A stretch of DNA of 64,000 nucleotides from Cristatella mucedo (lineage: Eukaryota; Bryozoa; Phylactolaemata; Cristatellidae): NCBI GenBank assembly GCA_009760855.2, contig WPIO01000130.1, positions 242,501 to 306,500 of the forward strand, in the 5' to 3' direction. Within the stretch, counting starts at the first letter, position 1; each line of letters begins with the position of its first letter. This document shows positions 31,901-39,454 of this stretch, piece by piece. Under the pieces are notes generated by a model, which was given only the letters and a program-made list of their open reading frames with translations, had not been told where the DNA came from and did not search any database. The position numbers and the translations under genes were made by a program.

Positions 31901-32935
31901 ACCAAGATTTTTTTAAACGACGTTCAAGACATCACTTAACACGGCGCAACTTTTGAAGTTTTTTTGTAAATTGAAAGGAATCTCCACGACTCTGTACACG
32001 GATAGTATAAATGGGAGCATGCTTAAAGCCACTGGGAAACGCAGTAGAATACAAATATGGCTGCAAGGCCTGTTGAGCAAAATCCAAGACATTCAGTCAT
32101 TTGTCAGCTTTGTTTATGAAGCTGCAATGACTTCCGGTTGATCAACAGATAACCAGATAAATTAATGATAATAACGTTAATGCATTTTGTATAGCACCCA
32201 CAGAGAACTTAATCTTGTTTGGTTTTGTCCAGCGGTTAAAGTGCTTGCCCCAACCAAGGTCTGATTGAGGTCGTGGGCTCAAGCCCGGAAGCATATGCAA
32301 AGAGCCTGAATAAAGATTAAGTTCTCTTAGTTTGCTATACAAATGAATTATATTATTATTATATTACTTGGTATATTAACGGGAAACTTCCACTACCAAC
32401 GCATTTTTATCAAAAGCCATCTGTGTGTAGCCTATATTGAGCTAAAGAATCCCATTATAACATCTAGTCTCTGCTACCGAAGAAGCAATGGAAAGGCTAG
32501 GTTGCGTGCATGATAAACTCAAGTAAAGCGCTGACCTTAGCAGGCCTTTCTTTTCTCGTGCCTCCGAGCAAGAACGCCAGTGACAGGTCCCCCTCACCAT
32601 TCGTGTCGTCTTTGGACACCACAGTCACGCATAGGGCACTAGGGCAGTCTGGTGCATCTCGGTAACACACTAAACGATGGGGAAATGCGGGAGGCAAACT
32701 CCTGTCACAAGCGTAATCCCAAGGTCAGAGCATTGCATTGCAAAACGATGATGCTGCCTTGGGGTGTGGACTCAAAGCAAAATGCTGCACTTCAAATGTG
32801 CAGGAAATTCAACTACATACCTGGGATTGATGACCCATGGTTAGCCATATGAGCATTAGTACCCCGAAAAACGCCAGTGCAGTTAGTGACCATCGAAGTA
32901 CAGCTTTCATTTATGGCATGCACTCTCACTGTCAC
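15537..32935 (-). CDS. GT92 (DUF23) family glycosyltransferase, multi-exon
   Basis: The exons, in transcript order, are 32935-32821 (ATG 32910), 32669-32536, perhaps 28160-28116, 26512-26402, 26300-26161, 21477-21250, 16892-16658 and 16082-15537. Together they encode roughly 490-510 residues. The product is a type II membrane protein: a short tail, a signal anchor, a luminal stem and a GT92 catalytic domain ([20 protein letters not shown], then DCLYRN, then [13 protein letters not shown] with the DxD-type metal site). Family knowledge: GT92 enzymes such as nematode GALT-1 transfer galactose in the Golgi, but the donor and acceptor here are unknown. All junctions are in phase except the first, which needs the weaker donor at 32834. 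No stop codon breaks the catalytic exons. Confidence 0.85.
16658..16892 (-). CDS. GT92 catalytic exon
   Basis: The acceptor TTTTCCAG ends at 16893 and the donor is CAGACG|GTAGGA at 16657. The exon encodes 78 residues, including [37 protein letters not shown] and [13 protein letters not shown]. The joins to both neighbours are in phase (2 in, 0 out), and the QT|ATYLVV join reads straight into the DVDEF block. Confidence 0.88.
16900..17265. other. GT92 intron, no recognised feature
   Basis: Intronic sequence on the minus strand. A CAG-rich run (AGCAGCAACAGCAGCAGCC near 17032) is the only pattern. Confidence 0.4.
17272..17425 (-). repeat. SINE family T1, minus
   Basis: On the minus strand it shows the head CTAAGGTGCTTTCG, CACGACCCAAGTGGTAGGTT in the B-box position, AGCTGTGAAGGCTCTTCTG and a tail with TCAGTTTGTTGG. 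It is diverged. Confidence 0.6.
17533..17692 (-). repeat. SINE family T1, minus
   Basis: The B box GTGGGTTCGAGTCC is well kept, followed by the body and AATGAGGCTGTTGAATCAGC at the 3' end. It lies about 100 bases from the previous copy, in the same orientation. Confidence 0.7.
17700..18560. other. GT92 intron, no recognised feature
   Basis: GC-rich open frames on the minus strand (18440-17913 and 18331-18089) overlap in two frames and resemble nothing I know. They are probably chance frames. Confidence 0.35.
18567..18855. repeat. (CT)n compound microsatellite
   Basis: About 290 bases of CT with regular CTGTCT and CTCCCT variants, so it contains higher-order hexamer repeats (TCTGTC, CTCCCT). 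It lies in a GT92 intron. Confidence 0.97.
19485..19620 (+). repeat. SINE family T1, decayed, plus
   Basis: ACGAGTAAGGTGCTCACTCT and ACGACCTTGGTCGTGGTTCG, with the B-box core GGTTCGAGT, then a poorly kept body. Confidence 0.5.
19839..19905. repeat. (GT)n microsatellite
   Basis: About 33 uninterrupted GT units, preceded by GCGCGC and followed by CCTGCCTGCC. Confidence 0.96.
19910..21245. other. GT92 intron, no recognised feature
   Basis: Non-repetitive-looking intronic DNA. No SINE or LINE end is visible to me. Confidence 0.35.
21250..21477 (-). CDS. GT92 stem/catalytic-start exon
   Basis: The acceptor TTTGTAG ends at 21478 and the donor AGCAG|GTAGCA starts at 21249. The phase is 2 in and 2 out. 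The exon encodes [18 protein letters not shown] (the Cys/Pro block seen before the catalytic domain in this family) and [10 protein letters not shown], which is the conserved start of the GT92 fold. The codon AG|T joins it to ALAEFVEI in the next exon. Confidence 0.85.
21705..22010 (+). mobile_element. LINE family 1 remnant, plus
   Basis: A decayed copy of the stretch after YADD (CTCTTACTAGTTATGGGCCA matches the DDKTNLLVMG coding stretch). It is full of stops and has no tail. Confidence 0.7.
22535..22720 (-). mobile_element. LINE family 1 3' UTR and tail, minus
   Basis: ATT repeats, GATAAAGCGCCCTCAGAGAA, and CATTTGCTGCAAAAGG, then the CATGCTTGAT and GGTTAGTGGTGACATGCAC blocks of the 3' UTR. 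There is no coding part. Confidence 0.85.
22721..23577. other. GT92 intron, possible LTR-like scrap
   Basis: 22,850-23,110 has features sometimes seen in solo LTRs (GTTTATTGCTC, GC-rich repeats of GGCCGGACATTA and GGCCAGACGTTG). There are no matching ends, so this is only a suspicion. Confidence 0.2.
23578..24350 (-). mobile_element. LINE, diverged subfamily, minus
   Basis: A tail variant (AAGAGAACTAAATCTCTATT, GGTGCTTTAAA) is followed by a reverse transcriptase C-terminal region on the minus strand ([15 protein letters not shown] is readable near 24150). It has many substitutions. It meets a plus-strand fragment at about 24345. Confidence 0.75.
24345..24605 (+). mobile_element. LINE C-terminal fragment, plus
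   Basis: CATGCATTTGTGGCATCCC, GACCTGCACTGACT and CTTTTCTGACTCAAG match the C-terminal coding region of LINE family 1. It is truncated at both ends. Confidence 0.65.
24606..25350 (-). mobile_element. LINE family 1, minus, split by a SINE
   Basis: A tail with AATAAT repeats at 24606 is followed by the 3' UTR and the C-terminal coding region. A SINE interrupts it at 25034-25168, after which the LINE resumes at 25169 (ACCTTGAAGTCAGTATGTTGC) and runs to about 25350. Confidence 0.85.
25034..25168 (-). repeat. SINE family T1 inserted in a LINE, with TSD
   Basis: The SINE is flanked by AGAGAAT at 25027-25033 and again at 25169-25175, and removing one copy restores the LINE sequence. The minus-strand order is CGTGGGTTCGAATCTTG (B box), then GCCATTAAGGCTCTTCTGTT and the tail GGCTGTTAAATCGGCTAATA. 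The 5' end with the A box is missing. Confidence 0.9.
25355..25700 (+). mobile_element. LINE family 2 fragment with nested LINE 1 tail
   Basis: GGTGTCCCTCAAGGGTCCGT (GVPQGSV) to about 25432, and then from about 25532 AGCTATCACTTGTATGCTGC through the region after YADD, decayed ([10 protein letters not shown]). About 100 bases of LINE family 1 tail (GTAAAGCGCC ... ATT repeats, about 25435-25531) split the two parts. Confidence 0.75.
25855..25960. repeat. (GA)-rich imperfect microsatellite
   Basis: Mixed GAGAGA, AAAGAGA and CAGAGA units with one pure run near 25928-25950. Confidence 0.85.
26161..26300 (-). CDS. GT92 luminal exon
   Basis: The acceptor CCTTGCAG ends at 26301, phase 0. The exon encodes KFPRLKYSD then [20 protein letters not shown] and ALFGLKCLL. 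The YTAHYDSR pattern matches the Y-x-A-Y-Y-D-x-R block typical of arthropod GT92 proteins. The donor GGA|GTATGC at 26160 leaves two bases that pair with the T at the start of the next exon. Confidence 0.75.
26402..26512 (-). CDS. GT92 luminal exon (37 codons)
   Basis: The acceptor TGTTCTCAG ends at 26513 and the donor TCTGAG|GTGAGC starts at 26401. The exon is 111 bases and is phase 0 at both ends. It encodes [18 protein letters not shown], with an N-glycosylation site. Only 101 bases separate it from the next exon. The splice sites are good and the phase fits, but homology for this exon is weaker than for the catalytic part. Confidence 0.6.
26520..27430. other. GT92 intron, no recognised feature
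   Basis: Short frames only (26694-26506, 26985-26779 and 27119-26937, all minus), with no recognised motif. Confidence 0.35.
27437..27512 (-). repeat. SINE family T1 3' fragment, minus
   Basis: It contains AGGCTGATTTAACAGCC and GCAGAAGAGCTTTCACTGCT, the 3' half of the SINE. The promoter half is absent. Confidence 0.6.
28116..28160 (-). CDS. Possible 45-base GT92 microexon
   Basis: A strong acceptor (GATTCTCAG, ends at 28161) and a strong donor (CTCAG|GTATGT) bound 15 codons ([15 protein letters not shown]), phase 0 on both sides. It could be included or skipped without changing the frame between exons 32669-32536 and 26512-26402. No homology supports it. Confidence 0.35.
28170..28605. other. 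GT92 intron, no recognised feature
   Basis: AT-rich sequence. Two overlapping minus-strand frames (28431-28216 and 28498-28283) show no motif. Confidence 0.35.
29465..31010 (+). mobile_element. LINE family 1 inserted into LINE family 2
   Basis: This plus-strand copy is flanked by AAGAC at 29460-29464 and 31011-31015. Removing it with one AAGAC rejoins the host LINE codons for Q-S-V-S-C-G-G. It is 5' truncated within the RT domain and ends in the hairpin and an (ATT)n tail. It is the longest RT segment of family 1 in the window. Confidence 0.95.
29476..30744 (+). pseudogene. LINE family 1 reverse transcriptase with two stops
   Basis: This single frame holds RT blocks in order: [31 protein letters not shown] (first catalytic Asp), [23 protein letters not shown] (catalytic Asp pair) and FLKLNDDK, then the C-terminal region to [13 protein letters not shown] at 30142-30144 (GTTTAA where other copies have GTTGCA) and a second TAA near 30172 (TTCTAA for TTCGAA) interrupt it without shifting the frame. 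Both are simple substitutions. Confidence 0.92.
32163..32365 (+). repeat. SINE family T2, plus, beside an inverted tail
   Basis: 32163-32213 is a minus-strand tail scrap (TGTATAGCACCCACAGAGAA). From about 32215 the plus copy reads TTTTGTCCAGCGGTTAAAG (A-box end), GGTCGTGGGCTCAAGCCC (B box), CATATGCAAAGAGCCTGAAT, AAAGATTAAGTTCTCT, and ATT repeats. It is one of the clearest T2 copies. Confidence 0.75.
32536..32669 (-). CDS. GT92 stem exon
   Basis: The acceptor CATCGTTTAG ends at 32670, with a good pyrimidine tract. The donor GCTAAG|GTCAGC starts at 32535. The exon encodes 44 residues ([10 protein letters not shown], then [17 protein letters not shown]) with a clean frame and three cysteines. 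It needs one incoming base, which conflicts with the strong phase-0 donor of the signal-anchor exon. Confidence 0.55.
32821..32935 (-). CDS. GT92 signal-anchor exon with start codon
   Basis: The acceptor TTTTTACAG ends at 32936, so a further 5' UTR exon is implied. ATG at 32910 has an A at -3 and an in-frame TAA directly before it. The exon encodes MKAVLRWS, then about 18 hydrophobic residues ([18 protein letters not shown]), then HQSQ. This is the layout of a Golgi type II anchor. The strong donor is CCCAG|GTATGT at 32820. A weaker donor at 32834 (ATGG|GTCATC) would fit the next exon's phase. Confidence 0.7.
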
Positions 32936-32999
32936 CTGTAAAAAAAGAATACATAAGTGAACTCATGGGAGCACTACGTCTACTGGATATTCACCCCTA

Positions 33000-33690
33000 A
33001 GATTTAAGCCACAGAATTTCAGCTTGTCTTCTACAGCATCTTTATGGAATCTGTGTGTCCCGCTCCAAAATAACTTTTCACCGGTAGTTCCACATTCAAG
33101 TCTGCCAACCTTCAGCTCTGCAAGATATAAATTCGAGCCTACTTAGATAAGCATAACAAAGCCAAGCTGGCTAGTGCATGTGTGACATATCAACTAGACG
33201 TCTGAAAATCACAAATTACAAATTACAATCACAAATTACTTCTTTATCCAGCTGGTCCAGTTAGACCTCTCTGTCATGAACGTTGCCACTGCCATAGTAC
33301 ACCACCTCTCATTGATCTGCAATAGCTCCAAATTGAGCAGAGTATCAACTTCAATGATCTGTCACTCACTGTTAGCTCCCTTGAATCTCTTCCTCCAGTC
33401 TACCTGTCAGAAATACTTCTTCATTATGTCTCACATAATACCACCCACTATTTTGACTCAATTCGTTTAGCTGTGCCTGTACGCAAGCTCAAATTCTGAA
33501 GTGACCTTGCCTTCAGTGTGCATGCTCTCAAAGCCTTGAACTCATTCCAGACTGACGTAACGACACCTCCAGATTGTACGTTATTTACAAAGAAAAGAAA
33601 ACCCACCTGCTCCTCACAGCATTTGCTCTGTCCGCGTGCATTGCCCTTTGCGTGCTCACACATACTGATATCATGCATGCTATCGCAAAC
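33000..33690 (+). mobile_element. LINE family 1 remnant, plus
   Basis: Decayed C-terminal coding region (CTGCCAACCTTCAGCTC, CATAATACCACCCACTATTT, CTCAAAGCCTTGAACTC) with many stops. It lies just upstream of the GT92 first coding exon on the opposite strand, so it may sit in a 5' intron of that gene. Confidence 0.7.
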
Positions 33691-33777
33691 CAATTGACAT
33701 CCTTCCTTTCGAGTGTATAAAGAGTGCGTAGAAAAACATTTAGTCCTCGCGTGATGCTATGTATTAAACACCAAATA

Positions 33778-33965
33778 TAATTGTAGTCATAAACTTTGTA
33801 CAGCACCCAAAGAGAAGCAAATTTCTATTCAGGCACCCAATACCTTGCTGCAAAGGAAGCCATAACCAACAGTTAATGTCATGCAAGGTATCATGATAAG
33901 GCATGCAAAAGCACTCAAAGCAGCATGCGTAAAAAGCCTGCAAGAGTACACAAGAAGACACTCAT
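33778..33965 (-). mobile_element. LINE tail, diverged subfamily, minus
   Basis: CAGCACCCAAAGAGAAGC, TTTCTATTCAGGCACCC, then GTTAATGTCATGCAAGGT, which is shared with the subfamily at 23,600-23,700 (GTTAATGATATGCAAGGT). Confidence 0.65.
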
Positions 33966-34028
33966 GACTGCGTTTTTACTAGGACCACTTGTTAGTAACA
34001 CGGTCTGAAGTATGAGCCGCTATGCACT

Positions 34029-34029
<1 letters not shown>

Positions 34030-34102
<73 letters not shown>

Positions 34103-34193
34103 ACACACACACAGGGACAGATAGAGAGAGAGAGAAGAGCACATATAGAGACACACACACACACACACACACACAGACAGACAGACAGACAGA

Positions 34194-34249
<56 letters not shown>

Positions 34250-34262
34250 CAGACAGAAAGTG
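34030..34262. repeat. Compound (CA)n/(GA)n microsatellite
   Basis: (CA)n at 34030-34113, GA, a second CA block at 34149-34174, CAGA units, then (GA)n from 34199 and mixed GACA units. Long Thr/His and Ser/Leu frames here are artefacts of the repeat. Confidence 0.96.
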
Positions 34263-34394
34263 AGAGAGGGGAAAGGACACAGAGGAATCATACAAAAAGT
34301 ATACCACCCTTTCCCTTAGTCACGACGTGCACTGTTTCTGAATATACAAGCACACAAAGGATAATTCACTTGGACAGAGAGCTAGAGAGCTAAG

Positions 34395-34925
34395 GCTGTG
34401 AGGAAACTGTAGGTTTTAAGGTTCTTTTCGCATGTCGTCAAATTAGGAGATGGTGTGATGTCAATCGGTAGCGAGTTCCAGGCTTTGGGAGCTAGGTTCA
34501 ATCGACCTGAGTCAGAAAAGGGGGTAGTGAAACCAGAGGCCTGATGTGAAACTTAATCAGAGAAGTAGGCAAGAAACGGATGGACCTGAAGGTGGGTGAC
34601 AGAATAGTCGATATTCGGCTTGTTAGGCAGCCATTGCAGATTGGTGAGCAGCATTGCAATGTTGAAGTTTGCAATGATGTTAAGAAGAGATATGCTAGCT
34701 GCTGAGTTTAGCAAAAACCTTAATCGACTTATTGCCACAGGAATTTCATGAAGGAAGGCCTACAAGAAGTGACTGACAGAAGTCTCAACACGAGATGACA
34801 TGTGCATCAACCGGCTTGGCTGTGGCATACTAAGCAAGCCTGAATTTTTGCAATTGTCTTAGCTGAAAATAAGCAGACTTTACTGGGGAGCTGATGTGTT
34901 CATCTAGCGAAAAGTCACTTTAGCT
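34395..34925 (-). mobile_element. LINE remnant, minus
   Basis: GCGAGTTCCAGGCTTTGGGAG near 34470 and the antisense of the NAAARL and LDFCNSLL coding stretches are readable. Indels break every frame. There is no tail. Confidence 0.7.
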
Positions 34926-35984
34926 TGAATCAAACTTGGACCATGCAAGGAGCAGCAAAATGCCCAGCCCATCCCCTCCAAGTTTGCTCGATGGGGGGCT
35001 CCAGGTACTGAGGAACCCCTTCTTTTAAGCCTACAGAGGTGAGTGGCAGCCTCATGGACAGACCCTGGAGGGGAGTGACCAATGGCTCCAAGCCTGGCAA
35101 GCCCCAATCTGAGCCGGTGCACAGGCCAAGGTCAACATATGCTTAGATGGCACAATGCTGCATCTGGCCGCTCAGGTAATGGTTCGACCACTTACTGTAT
35201 GCTGAACACTAGTAGCAAGGAGTCGCCTCCGGTAGGGCTGACGTCTTGTTCCAATGGTCAAATACCATGTCTGCTTAAACCCACTCGCTATCACGACCAA
35301 GAGTTCGGTTTTCGGGCCGGATCCGAATCGTAGGATCCACATTTTTTATGGAGAGACTGATGCCCAATTATGCTGGCATATGGTCACACGGTGACAAACA
35401 TGACTACAACTTCATGGTCTACAATTGCACGCGCCTGCAATTAAAACTTTAAATAGAGGCTGTTCACGAGACATCTATAGAAAATGGCTGCCAACCCCCA
35501 ACCGAAACCACGTAGCTGTCTCTGCCCTAGTGCATTGATTGCAGGTCCCAATAACAGCAGGACGATTTCTTTTGCAACCATTAAGGTAGTGCACCAGCCT
35601 GCCGAGCAATCGATAGGGCTGCAAGCTGCAGACGAGAATGTGGATAGCAGCTATGTAGATCATTAATTTGGCGCTTATATATCACTAAAGGAGCAAACCG
35701 GAAGTGACACCATTTATATGGAGCAAGCATGAAAATCCAAATGGGAAATCAGAAGCGCACAGACAGCACAGGCCTAAGAATACAAGAACCGGTGTAAATC
35801 GCATTTAGGCTCCATTTCCACTTAACCTGGACTTACATAGCTTACTTAGCACCTTACTGGATTATGACTGTGCCTCGATTTCGGATGGTGTTGTCACGAG
35901 ATCTTAAGGGCACTGCTAAGTGAGCCGGCTGTCATGAAGTACAGGTCGGATAGGAATATATACGATCACTACAGCGATTCAGAA
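34926..35984. other. Unassigned DNA with one plus-strand frame
   Basis: A plus-strand frame at 35082-35333 (83 codons) and a minus-strand frame at 35122-34904 show no recognised motif. Confidence 0.3.
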
Positions 35985-36262
35985 TTTACTTCAAAGTCGA
36001 ATGGCTACCTAAAAACGCATCTATTTATCCCACCATGTAGTGGATCCATGTGATACGTCCTTCGTGTGCTTAGCATGCTGACTCTGTGCATGCTGCCACT
36101 AACCATATTTGCATGCTGACCCTGAGAATGTCAACTCTAACCACGTTATGCTTGCTGTCATTGAACATTCTACCACTAACCATTCGATCATGCTTCCTGT
36201 ACAGCAAATGTAAAGTGACTAGAAAGAGATTGAATTCTTTAAGAGCACTATAACAAATGTAT
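35985..36262 (+). mobile_element. LINE family 1 3' end, plus
   Basis: The end of the coding region, the UTR blocks (CATGCTGCCACTAACCATA) and a tail hairpin with altered arms (AAAGTGACTAG ... GAGCACT). The ATT tail is decayed to ATTCTTGCTG. Confidence 0.8.
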
Positions 36263-36400
36263 TCTTGCTGTTACTGGAGCAAACAGCCATGAAAGACTGA
36301 CAGCCTTTGCTATTCCTTCTATCCTTATCATCCTAGCTAACTACCAGCAGATGCTGATTTGCAAGCTGCCTCGTGCAGTTGGTGGCTGGGGTGGAGGGCT

Positions 36401-37013
36401 TCACCTGATATCCTTTAGCCTTTGGTAAGTGCGAGACAGGACATTGCAGAGAACTTCAAAACTTAATGACTTAGCAGTAAGATTGACCGAGACCGGTTCC
36501 GAAGTCGATTCTACTGAAAGTGCAGAAGCACAGAAGACAGAGCTCTTCTCGGCACTCTGAGGGCTTCAAGTAAAGGCTTCTCGAAATTCAGTCTCACCTT
36601 TTCTAAGGCCTGAGCACAGACTGCCAATAATTACCAGAAAATGGTTGCCGGACCATATAGATTCCGGATGAGCAACTGCCATCTGAACGCACACTAGGTC
36701 GATTCCGTATTGGAAAAGACAACAAGGTGGATAAGATAGTACAGATGACCAACAGGGTTGCAGCCGAGAAAGCAAATAGCAGGCTGCACAGCTGGGTATT
36801 TATGGACGGCACAGAGTTGTTCAGATGTATTGGGTTCTTGGGGACATTGCTGCCAAGCAGCGTATAGAGGACTACTGAGCTGTGCACTAAGAACAGGCTA
36901 ACGGGAGCACCTTGGCGTAAAGTATTGTGTCCTGAGATGGGTTCCAGCTGCAACAATACATTTGTCATTTCCTTGATAATTCTCTTGTACCACAACTCGA
37001 TAGGCCATTCAAA
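36401..37013 (-). CDS. C-terminal exons of an unnamed multi-pass membrane protein
   Basis: Exon 37013-36598 follows a good acceptor (TTACTCCCCTCAG). It encodes FEWPIELWYKRIIKEM and three hydrophobic segments (SLFLVHSSVVLYTLLG; LCSLLFAFSAATLLVICTIL; NHFLVIIGSLCSGL). Its donor AAAAG|GTGAGA (phase 1) joins exon 36513-36401 (acceptor CTGCACTTTCAG), which encodes a soluble tail ending SFEVLCNVLSRTYQRLKD. Inside the first exon the frame slips by one base near 36715, at a TTTT run. I do not recognise the family. The 5' part of the gene should lie at higher coordinates but was not found. The slip may be a sequencing error, a mini-intron or a real mutation. Confidence 0.45.
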
Positions 37014-37019
37014 CTGAGG

Positions 37020-38474
37020 GGAGTAACAGATCAGTTGCTATTGTGCTTTCTGGGTTTCCTGGAATGGGCACTTATTCTTCTGACAACAGTTAAGGAATAA
37101 AAGGCTTAAGTCCAGTGAAAGTGTACATGGTGAGTGAGTCAGGATACACTCAGGATGCAATAATGTATCGTAAAAATGGAATTCCTAGGAGTTCTAGGAC
37201 GTGTTGAGATCATTAATAATACTCTCAATGATGCTAATGGAGGCTTAACTAGGGGCAGTGGGTACAACACTGTCGGCAGCTATCACACGAGTTTATGTAT
37301 AACAATAGAGGCAACATGGCCGTGGGTAAATGCTTTGCAAAAATGTATGGCTAGCCCAGATCACTTATCTAGGCTGCCGTTCACAGTAACAGCCATTATT
37401 TGAATCTTTAGAGACCTCAGCATGGTTGCTATTGAATAGAATACCCGAAAGTTGTCTATTAGGTAGGAATACTTCAGGCCCCGTTGACTGCCAAATTAAG
37501 GTGAAGACAGATGGTGCTTTCTTTTAGTCTTAGCAGCTCAACCGTATCGGTATAAGCTTCCTGGCGATTCCACAGGAGCTGGACCCTTCAGATTGGCTTA
37601 ATGGCCAATGGCCAATGGTCACTTGTGTAGTGCAGCACCAGTCTGGCTAAACTTTTGTGCGCACTCAGCTGAGAAACAACTGTATCCTCGAGCAGTGAGA
37701 AAGATGGTGCAGCAGTTGTGGGCTTAGCATGATGAGCAGGGAAGCTCATCAGGAGTGACTGATTGACTTCGACTGCCTGTCAACAGCAGTCACAACTCAA
37801 GTTTGGAAGAACCTTTTCTCTTTAACCATCTTTCTGGCATGACAGCTGGCTGTTGCATATCGCTTGTCGAGTAAAGCAAGCAATTCCTAACCCTAGTGAT
37901 CCACAGTGCCAAGCCCAATACCACTAAGCTCTTACCCTATTGCCCTGCTAGCTATTTAAGAATAAGGCGCCGCCTGCCCAAGGTCTTTGCTGTTGCCTCT
38001 GCCACATGCCAGGTTGCTGGACTCTGGTTCTGTTCGTATGAGGTAGCTGGGCTGACTTTCACACCAGCGATCGATGGCCATGGGCAGCAAGAGCCAGCGA
38101 TCGGAGAATCGGCAGATGCTGCCAAGTACAGTCGTATAGTGCCGTGGCTCGAGTTTTGCGTTTGCGCATGTACGTATGTGTGCTTAGTCCCGGCGTAAAG
38201 ATATGGTGCAGTGACGTAGTATTAGGACTATCCTCTTCTAGCAAAGAGGCTAAGGGAGAAGTTGTTTTCGTTTAGCAAATCAGCCCTCAGAATTTGTTTA
38301 CCTGAATTCGAGTAAGGTGGAAGCAGAATCCTAGTTCTCTGGCCAGGAGTTTAGGTCCGGTAAAGCGACGATCGGAGTATCAGCACTTTCTGTGGATGCT
38401 GCTGATAGCCTGAACCGACGTGCCTAATCATTTTTATGTACCTTGTTGTTCAGGACCTTGGTCTGTGGTGGGTT
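37020..38474. other. No recognised feature
   Basis: This may contain introns and further exons of the membrane gene at 36.4-37.0 kb. Two short plus-strand frames (37176-37403 and 37896-38198) have no motif. Confidence 0.3.
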
Positions 38475-38705
38475 TTGACACAGTATTGACTGTGCTTATC
38501 CATACTGACACTGTTGCATGCTGCCACTAACCATACTTGCATGCTGACCATGTGCTTGTCATCCCTAACCATATCATTATTGCTGTTTATCAAGCGTGAT
38601 ACCACTCACCACTCGATCGTATTTTCTTTGCAGTAAATGTAAAGCACCTAGAAAGAGATTGAGTTCTCTGAGGGTGCTTTATTAAGTGCATTATTATTAT
38701 TGATG
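38475..38705 (+). mobile_element. LINE family 1 3' UTR and tail, plus
   Basis: CATGCTGCCACTAACCATAC, then the tail hairpin at 38641-38680 with the arms AAAGCACC and GGTGCTTT, then ATT repeats. Both arms differ from the usual GCGCC/GGCGC and still pair. Confidence 0.85.
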
Positions 38706-39250
38706 CAGGTGACCTAAGCCCTGGGAGGTATTTCCTTCGTAAGAGTGTTTGTCTCGGTGAGAGCTTGCGAAAAGTGTGGTGGTAAGGCCGAACTAGAATG
38801 CAGCGACATTGTGCGTCTGTGAATAAAGTTCGGTAAAATCCCGTATTGGTGATTTGTTAATCGATCCTGCTCATGCAGACGAATACGCATCCCTCAAGGT
38901 AACGATGGGAAGGATCGCACCTGAGACGCTCTAGGCAGGCGACCTACTTATTGCACACTCAAGCTCCGAACCACCGGTTGGGAGTGTGCAACCGGTGGCC
39001 GGCTTTAGAAGCACTGCAGCCTGCCCATCATCATCTCCCCCTCAGGTGTTCGGTGTTACACTATGAAGCTGCAGTCATACGAGGATTACAAATAAGTAAA
39101 GCAGATCCAGCCCAAAAAACTTGATAGCTACACCAATCTGTTAACCCACTACCTCTGGAAAATAGGCAGCCGAAGAGACTCAGCTAATCCAACTTATCTA
39201 GTGGGAGGGGGTCATGTGCTAAGGCTCGAAGTGATCTCTTAAAAATTGTC
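38706..39250. other. Possible LTR-like segment with nested inverted repeats
   Basis: GTGAATAAAGTTCGG near 38818 has a polyadenylation signal. At 38953-38998 two overlapping inverted repeats compete for the same bases. No paired LTR was found. Confidence 0.25.
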
Positions 39251-39254
39251 AACT

Positions 39255-39410
39255 TAAAAGGTCAGCTGAATAAACAGCCTTATTTATATGACAGCAGAAG
39301 ACCATTAGTGACTATCACCCCTGCTATCAGAAGGCAATACAGAATTACCAGCTGCAGGACTCAAACCCACGACCTGGGTCAAGAAGTATAAGACCCTTAC
39401 TCCAAGACTG
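39255..39410 (-). repeat. SINE family T1, minus
   Basis: On the minus strand it shows the head AGTAAGGGTCTTATACTT, CGTGGGTTTGAGTCC (B box, one change) and the tail AATAAGGCTGTTTATTCAGC. Confidence 0.65.
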
Positions 39411-39454
39411 AAACACAGTAGGCACGGGCAGTGTGACATTTATTTCCAGCCAAA

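Larger units (their letters stand above)
28607..31990 (-). mobile_element. LINE family 2 (L2/CR1-like), minus, interrupted
   Basis: The element reads right to left: pre-RT region from about 31990, [17 protein letters not shown] and [17 protein letters not shown] near 31390, [20 protein letters not shown] near 31120, and SDHVQSVS at 31015. It resumes at 29464 with [30 protein letters not shown] near 29310 and the C-terminal region down to about 28607. The coding frames are degraded by indels. The gap is filled by a LINE family 1 copy. The element's own 3' end is missing. Confidence 0.88.

Noticed and set aside
33992-34307. Cys/Val- and Thr/His-rich frames
   Set aside because: Products of (CA)n and (GA)n arrays.
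38706-39070. Solo LTR
   Set aside because: AATAAA and GC-rich context are suggestive, but no TG...CA ends, target duplication or second copy was found.
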